Part shown: one piece after another, positions 62,001-64,000 of the stretch | Numbering within the stretch: position 1 is the stretch's first letter | Layout of the letters: the number at the start of each line of letters is the position of its first letter | NCBI GenBank assembly: GCA_034008185.1 | Contig: CM067081.1 | Location: forward strand, 108,943,265-109,007,264 | DNA: 64,000 nt | From: Gorsachius magnificus | Lineage: Eukaryota; Chordata; Aves; Pelecaniformes; Ardeidae | Direction of reading: 5' to 3' | Made by a program: the position numbers and the translations under genes | Notes under the pieces: generated by a model | What the model was told of the DNA's origin: nothing | Database searches by the model: none | Seen by the model: only the letters and a program-made list of their open reading frames with translations

Positions 62001-63777
62001 ATTGATTCTGAATGCTCAGAGAATTGATGAAACAAAGACAGAGAACTGTCACTTTGCCTATATGAAGACCTTTTCTGAAGAAGAATGCTATGCTCATTTT
62101 CTTGAAGCTAGGCACCATCTATACTTTAATACATGCTTTCTAAGTCAATACAAGAATTAAAGGTCTGATTCATATTTCAGACTAATTTTCAGGTACTTTA
62201 ACCTCTCACATGAAAAAGCTAAAATATAAATACAGAATATAATACAGATTATTTTAATGATATAATTATATTTATATTTATTTGTAGATTCCATGAATAT
62301 ATTTGCATATAGATGTGTTAGTTAGATAGAATTAAATCTAAGATTACAGCCATGATTTCAATAAAGCAATAATTTAATAAAGCAATAATTTTATTTTAGG
62401 ACTTTTAATTCTACCTAATTTTTATTTTCTTGTGAAAAATCACAGTGCTTCTGTAGCCTGACCTCAAGTTACATTTCCATATGGCAGCAAGAAGTCCAAA
62501 TTCCCAGCTGCAAGGAATTAATTCAGAAAAAGCTAACCCCCAATTTCCCCAAATAATGTATTTCTCTAGTTTATAATGCTTCACCTTGGTATAAAATATT
62601 CAAGAGTCATTCTCTTACCCCCCTCAAAATTCAACCCATTTTTCCCATTATTATGTGGATAAAAGTTATAAAAAGTCAGATAATTATTCTGCAAAATCAT
62701 AAGCAATGTCAAACAGGAAGATATTTTTATAAACTAAGTAGAAATCACCCAGGTGAATCTCTGCCTTCACTAAATAAAAGGCAGGTCTCCCACTGACTGT
62801 AAAAGGACTAGTTTCTCATTTCATATTTAGTTCTGAGGGGTGTCCAACAAGCTTAAAAGCTCTTTTTAATATGTTGTTGACTGATGAATATAACTTGTGA
62901 TAATCATTCACATTTATTGTGCCAGGAATCTTCCAAGTCATGCAACACTATCTGTACTTGATATTATTGATATTATTTTTAATGTAAAAACTCTCATTTA
63001 AAGAAAAAATAAGTAATGCTGTACTGACTAAATGTGTTCATTACCCTGCAGGATTTTATATTTCAACACCCATAGGACTTGGATTTGGAGAAGAGAGAGT
63101 CCGGATTCTGAGTCTGCCTTTGATCTCTTCAGATTCATCTTGCTTAAGCTTTTGGTATCTCACATAATTCCTAAACATATATTTTGTTTAAGAATAAAAC
63201 CAAATAGCATTCTTTCATATAGAATATTAATCCAAGTCAATGTGCCAGCAATAAAAGCCTGTTTCTCTTTGGATTTCCATGATCAGTCTCAACTCCAGGC
63301 CTGAAACTTTGACTCCTTCATAGGTTTGATTCTTACAGTTAGCTTTAATGTATTTTCTTTTTCACCCTGCATCTAATATGAATTTCTATATAGAAACATT
63401 AAGAAGCCCTGAAATGTTTTCTGTCATGAAGCTTAACTGGGCCTCTGCAGAAAATGTAGAAAGTACCAAGTAAAACTTCCAGGTGTAATCTAAACACACG
63501 ACTCATTTTATTCTCAAGCCTACTGCAAGTTAGTCCTAATTGCATAAAAACATATAAAAAGCTTGATGTTTTTTCATCAAATTCCACTTTAGTCTAATAA
63601 TAACAAAATTGCTCTTCCCGCTCTAGGTATTTCATGTACAGTGAAAATGTTTACCGTTTAAGAGTTAGTGTAAGTAATGAGCATGGTTCAGAAAAGATCA
63701 TTTTCCAGAAAGAAGGAAACTATGGAAACAGCTGGAATTATGGACAAGTAACTTTGAATGAAACATCTGATTTTAAG
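37937..63777 (+). CDS. TMPRSS15: Enteropeptidase (enterokinase), 5' half, 14 exons
   Basis: This is a type II transmembrane serine protease of the duodenal brush border that cleaves trypsinogen to trypsin and so starts the digestive protease cascade. The joined exons are 37937-38081, 40541-40671, 40962-41029, 41873-41917, 44163-44305, 46014-46058, 47012-47053, 49397-49516, 54265-54373, 57065-57174, 59185-59322, 60569-60718, 63052-63154 and 63627-63777. They total 1,500 nt, with every phase consistent. Domain order is membrane anchor (residues about 19-41), SEA (about 55-177), Thr/Ser-rich mucin-like segment (178-206), LDLRA (207-246), CUB (247-365) and MAM (366 onward). This order, and residue-level likeness to mammalian enteropeptidase throughout, identify the gene. 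The remaining MAM, second CUB, second LDLRA, scavenger receptor and protease domains lie beyond the window, so activity cannot be judged here. Confidence 0.95.
38082..40540 (+). other. Intron 1 of TMPRSS15
   Basis: 2.46 kb from GTAAGT to AATTATCTAG. Apart from the CR1 fragment at 38.8-39.0 kb it is AT-rich with no recognisable feature. Confidence 0.75.
38786..39030 (+). mobile_element. CR1 LINE fragment with internal deletion
   Basis: Begins with a decayed [17 protein letters not shown] coding stretch and jumps after about 90 bp to the far C-terminal ESPSLDVFK-like stretch. It then ends with the 3' UTR and terminal CTTCTGTGATCTAG. About 300 bp of the usual CR1 sequence is missing in between. 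It lies in intron 1 of TMPRSS15, same orientation as the gene. Confidence 0.85.
40541..40671 (+). CDS. TMPRSS15: TMPRSS15 exon 2: start of SEA domain
   Basis: 131 nt, acceptor AATTATCTAG, donor TTG|GTAAGA, entering in phase 1 and leaving in phase 0. It encodes the first SEA strand and helix, with residues FKIVSGAPFTP and ADFKVLAFDVEQL closely following the mammalian FKITSGVTYNP and VDFKVLAFDLQQM. An N-glycosylation sequon (NRS) is present. SEA domains are extracellular modules close to the membrane, found in mucins and membrane proteases. Confidence 0.93.
40962..41029 (+). CDS. TMPRSS15: TMPRSS15 exon 3: SEA domain
   Basis: 68 nt, acceptor GTTTCATTTAG, entering in phase 0 and leaving in phase 2. 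It encodes IQEVFQASDLKNKFERCEIS, like the human IDEIFLSSNLKNEY stretch. Two overlapping donors exist, AA|GTAGGT (used here) and one 5 nt later. The later one would include an in-frame TAG, so the first must be used. Confidence 0.88.
41873..41917 (+). CDS. TMPRSS15: TMPRSS15 exon 4: basic cassette within SEA
   Basis: 45 nt between a strong pyrimidine-tract acceptor (TTTTTTTTCTACAG) and donor CTAG|GTAATT. It enters and leaves in phase 2, so it can be included or skipped without breaking the frame. It encodes KSEDGHKRFKKSET plus half of the next Ser. When included, the last residues ET-S line up with the segment before the SEA cleavage strand (human ENGS), and the Ser is completed across the junction. 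When skipped, that Ser is lost and becomes Asn. The alignment supports it as a real exon, but its basic lysine-rich content has no counterpart in the human protein as I know it. Confidence 0.7.
41918..44162 (+). other. Intron 4 of TMPRSS15
   Basis: 2.2 kb of AT-rich sequence between the basic cassette exon and exon 5. I see no repeat or RNA gene. Short open frames here lack splice contexts that would fit the gene. Confidence 0.65.
44163..44305 (+). CDS. TMPRSS15: TMPRSS15 exon 5: C-terminal part of SEA
   Basis: 143 nt, acceptor GTTGCTAG, donor ACAG|GTAATG, entering in phase 2 and leaving in phase 1. It encodes AVVIFNLYFTQMVPVEEVKN and then a helix and last strand ending LKIDVNSIQVT. This corresponds to the human IIVVFDLFFAQWV and FHIDLNSVDI stretches. 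A sequon (NKT) lies in the helix region. A second good donor 48 nt downstream (ACAG|GTAACA after 44,353) keeps the same frame and could give a longer form. Confidence 0.92.
44306..46013 (+). other. Intron 5 of TMPRSS15
   Basis: 1.7 kb. The first 48 nt remain open and end at an alternative donor. The rest is AT-rich without recognised features. Confidence 0.65.
46014..46058 (+). CDS. TMPRSS15: TMPRSS15 exon 6: mucin-like mini-exon
   Basis: 45 nt, entering and leaving in phase 1, donor TCAG|GTCAGT. It encodes AAAENLTTMTPLTSS, rich in Thr and Ser with a Pro and one NLT sequon, as expected for an O-glycosylated spacer between the SEA and LDLRA modules. Some mammals have a similar mucin-like segment, and in humans it is short. 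The acceptor is a CAGCAG tandem, so splicing at 46,017 instead would give 42 nt and one Ala fewer. The match to exon phases is strong but the peptide itself is not conserved. Confidence 0.75.
46933..46948 (+). repeat. (GT)8 microsatellite in intron 6
   Basis: Eight GT units follow a G-run and sit 63 nt upstream of the exon 7 splice acceptor. In the transcript this is a (UG)n tract. Such tracts near acceptors can bind TDP-43 and reduce inclusion of the next exon, as known for CFTR exon 9. Any effect here is inferred. Confidence 0.8.
47012..47053 (+). CDS. TMPRSS15: TMPRSS15 exon 7: mucin-like mini-exon
   Basis: 42 nt, entering and leaving in phase 1, acceptor TGTTTCCACAG, donor TCAG|GTCAGA. 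It encodes DPTTLIRSSLTPAS, again Thr/Ser/Pro-rich. Its size, phase and donor sequence are nearly the same as those of exon 6, which suggests exon duplication. Because it is symmetric it can be skipped without a frameshift. Confidence 0.72.
47225..47410. mobile_element. Possible LTR fragment in intron 7
   Basis: A patch richer in CpG than its surroundings contains, in order, a TATA-like GGTATAAGAT, an AATAAA signal (about 47,308) and a GC-richer tail through GCTGCTGCTTCG and CCCACGCAAGCG. That order resembles the U3-R part of a retroviral-type LTR. I see neither clear terminal TG and CA ends nor a target-site duplication, and no internal viral genes are present. Family and boundaries are unknown, and it may instead be unrelated intronic sequence. 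Confidence 0.3.
47411..47452 (+). pseudogene. Decayed third mucin-like mini-exon
   Basis: After acceptor TGTTTGCCCAG the sequence enters in phase 1 and reads GSEQLTTIKSSTSA. Without gaps this shares E, L, T, T, T and S at matching positions with exon 6 (AAENLTTMTPLTSS). A 42-nt exon would end GCAG with the donor then reading TAACTA, so one G is missing compared with the expected GCAG|GTAACT. Using the remaining GT (CA|GTAACT) gives 41 nt and a phase that does not join the LDLRA exon. The exon is therefore probably skipped. A sequencing or assembly error at the GG is the alternative, in which case this would be a working exon. Confidence 0.55.
49397..49516 (+). CDS. TMPRSS15: TMPRSS15 exon 8: LDL-receptor class A module
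   Basis: 120 nt, phase 1 to 1, acceptor TTATTTCAG, donor TGTG|GTAAGA. One exon encodes one complete LDLRA module (residues about 207-246) with all six cysteines at 209, 216, 222, 229, 235 and 246. The calcium-cage signature CDGVLDCPDGSDE (Asp230, Asp234, Asp240, Glu241) is intact. It corresponds to the human CLPGSSPCTDALTC to MC module. The module should fold normally and bind calcium. Confidence 0.97.
49742..49850. repeat. AT-only low-complexity tract
   Basis: About 109 bp almost wholly of A and T (one G), with many overlapping TTAATT and AAAATT inverted repeats. It would melt easily and form hairpins. It lies in the intron 226 bp after the LDLRA exon. Confidence 0.85.
50300..50409 (+). mobile_element. 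CR1 LINE 3' end fragment
   Basis: Reads the CR1 3' UTR phrase GGCTCTAGGTGGCTCTGCTT, then GAGCAGGGGTTTGGACCAG and the terminal ATTTCTGTGATTCTGTGA. Only the last 110 bp of the element is recognisable. It is in the intron between the LDLRA and CUB exons and in the same orientation as the gene. Confidence 0.85.
54265..54373 (+). CDS. TMPRSS15: TMPRSS15 exon 9: CUB domain, first part
   Basis: 109 nt, acceptor TCTTTACAG, donor ACT|GTAAGA, phase 1 to 2. It encodes AAVCDGKFMLTDSSGFFYSM and on to NYPKPYN and ICQWII, matching the human ATVCDGRFLLTGSSG and YPKP and VCQWII segments. The two cysteines (250 and 278) that pair early in CUB domains are present. CUB domains are extracellular beta-sandwiches used for protein contacts. 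Confidence 0.95.
54374..57064 (+). other. Intron 9 of TMPRSS15
   Basis: 2.7 kb of AT-rich sequence splitting the CUB domain. It contains A-runs near 56,178-56,200 and no recognisable gene or mobile element. Confidence 0.65.
57065..57174 (+). CDS. TMPRSS15: TMPRSS15 exon 10: CUB domain, middle part
   Basis: 110 nt, acceptor TTGTTATCTTAG, donor AGAG|GTAAGG, phase 2 to 1. It encodes VPQGLSIKLNFTSFDTQQYA and then DNLNIFEGIGQNKILR, corresponding to the human VNQGLSIKLSFDDFNTYYTD and IYEGVGSSKILR. A sequon (NFT) is present that the human protein lacks at this place. Confidence 0.95.
57175..59184 (+). other. Intron 10 of TMPRSS15
   Basis: 2.0 kb, AT-rich, with one minus-strand CR1 3' end near 58.55 kb. 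No further features recognised. Confidence 0.7.
58551..58665 (-). mobile_element. CR1 LINE 3' end fragment, minus strand
   Basis: The plus strand reads AATCCTAGAACAGCCCAGG, then TTGGAAGGGACCTTGAAAGA and GGTCCAACC, the reverse complement of a CR1 3' end. It fades after about 115 bp. It lies antisense in the intron between the second and third CUB exons. Confidence 0.85.
59185..59322 (+). CDS. TMPRSS15: TMPRSS15 exon 11: CUB domain, last part
   Basis: 138 nt, acceptor TTTGTTCTCAG, donor AACA|GTAAGT, phase 1 to 1. It encodes the end of the CUB domain, including IYIFSHEATAQFISD and NYNGFNATYTTFNANELN. This parallels the human IRIFSNQVTATFLIESD and YVGFNATYTAFNSSELN. The sequon NAT is conserved. 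The intron after it starts with a short (TG)n tract at 59,337-59,350. Confidence 0.95.
59323..60568 (+). other. Intron 11 of TMPRSS15
   Basis: 1.25 kb. A (TG)n tract lies 14 nt after the donor. A patch from about 59,930 to 60,370 is less AT-rich and purine-rich and could be an old insertion, but I could not classify it. Confidence 0.6.
60569..60718 (+). CDS. TMPRSS15: TMPRSS15 exon 12: MAM domain, first part
   Basis: 150 nt, acceptor CTTATTCACAG, donor TCAG|GTAAGA, phase 1 to 1. It encodes NYEKVNCTFEDGFCYWLQD, then DWERVQGPTFPFMSGPDFDH and TFGNMSG. This follows the human YEKINCNFEDGFCFWVQD and WERIQGSTFSPFTGPNFDH very closely. The two early MAM cysteines and the conserved C-FE-G-C-W pattern are intact. 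MAM domains are extracellular adhesion modules. Confidence 0.96.
60719..63051 (+). other. Intron 12 of TMPRSS15
   Basis: 2.3 kb of AT-rich sequence with no recognisable repeat, gene or RNA. Confidence 0.65.
63052..63154 (+). CDS. TMPRSS15: TMPRSS15 exon 13: MAM domain, middle part
   Basis: 103 nt, acceptor TTACCCTGCAG, donor TTTG|GTATCT, phase 1 to 2. It encodes GFYISTPIGLGFGEERVRIL and then SLPLISSDSSCLSF, as in the human GFYISTPTGPGGRQERVGLL and SLPLDPTLEPACLSF. The donor GTATCT is weaker than the others in the gene but the reading frame and similarity continue exactly across the junction. Confidence 0.95.
63627..63777 (+). CDS. TMPRSS15: TMPRSS15 exon 14: MAM domain, later part
   Basis: 151 nt, acceptor TTCCCGCTCTAG, donor AAG|GTTTGT, phase 2 to 0. 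It encodes YFMYSENVYRLRVSVSNEHG and then IIFQKEGNYGNSWNYGQVTL and NETSDFK, matching the human YHMYGENVHKLSINIS and FQKEGNYGDNWNYGQVTLNETVKFK. This is the last exon visible. The frame is open and the gene continues beyond the window. Confidence 0.95.
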
Positions 63778-64000
63778 GTTTGTTAAACTGCTAGTTCTTT
63801 TTAAAATTTACTTTATGTAAACTGATATCAGAGTTTTCTGCCAAATGAAATGTTCTAAAGATTATATTTAGTACTGTTAGCTAATGCATGCTATCAGATA
63901 AATGTTAACATGCAGAACACTGAAGTATCCATTTAAATTGTCATCCCTTCCTCCTTCCCTGCTCTGGAATTTAAAGTATTATTATTGTGGAAGACAGAAA
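63778..64000 (+). other. Start of intron 14 of TMPRSS15
   Basis: The window ends inside this intron. Nothing recognisable in the 223 bp present. Confidence 0.8.

Noticed and set aside
1..64000. CRISPR array, operon or phage-like system
   Set aside because: No regularly spaced direct repeats, no ribosome binding site pattern and no dense coding. The intron-exon structure and CR1 elements show vertebrate nuclear DNA.

Overview
The window looks like vertebrate, most likely avian, nuclear DNA. It is AT-rich and sparsely coding. Its genes are split by GT-AG introns, and its only clearly recognisable mobile elements are CR1-type LINEs: one with a long open reverse transcriptase frame and the typical (ATTCTATG)n tail, plus several broken copies in both orientations. 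No bacterial, plasmid or phage organisation is present, and I recognise no intact tRNA, rRNA or CRISPR.

Positions 1 to about 37,850 are intergenic, with no gene I can recognise. They hold a 5'-truncated CR1 with an open reverse transcriptase frame (12,134-13,491, plus strand), an older minus-strand CR1 (about 21,674-22,275), a very old CR1-like reverse transcriptase remnant (about 27,400-27,730, minus strand), a CR1 fragment fused to a GC-rich repeat-like block (36,040-36,700), and a second GC-rich block of unknown nature (10,760-11,035). The rest is AT-rich single-copy-looking sequence with short simple repeats.

From 37,937 to the right edge lies the 5' half of one gene on the plus strand: TMPRSS15 (enteropeptidase, also called enterokinase), the brush-border type II membrane serine protease that activates trypsinogen. 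Fourteen exons can be placed with consensus splice sites. Their reading phases join without conflict into 500 codons: a short cytoplasmic tail and membrane anchor, an SEA domain, a Thr/Ser-rich mucin-like segment built from mini-exons, an LDL-receptor class A module, a CUB domain, and most of a MAM domain. The second CUB, second LDLRA, scavenger receptor and trypsin-like protease parts lie beyond position 64,000. A TATA-like box sits about 90 bp before the start codon.

The most interesting points are in the SEA-mucin part of the gene. A 45-nt cassette exon adds a strongly basic stretch inside the SEA domain. The residue before the expected SEA autocleavage serine is Thr rather than Gly. The mucin segment is made of 42-45 nt phase 1-1 mini-exons, and a third, related mini-exon seems to have lost one base at its splice donor. 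I found no convincing undescribed system; this is an ordinary gene with lineage-specific features, next to a gene-poor interval.
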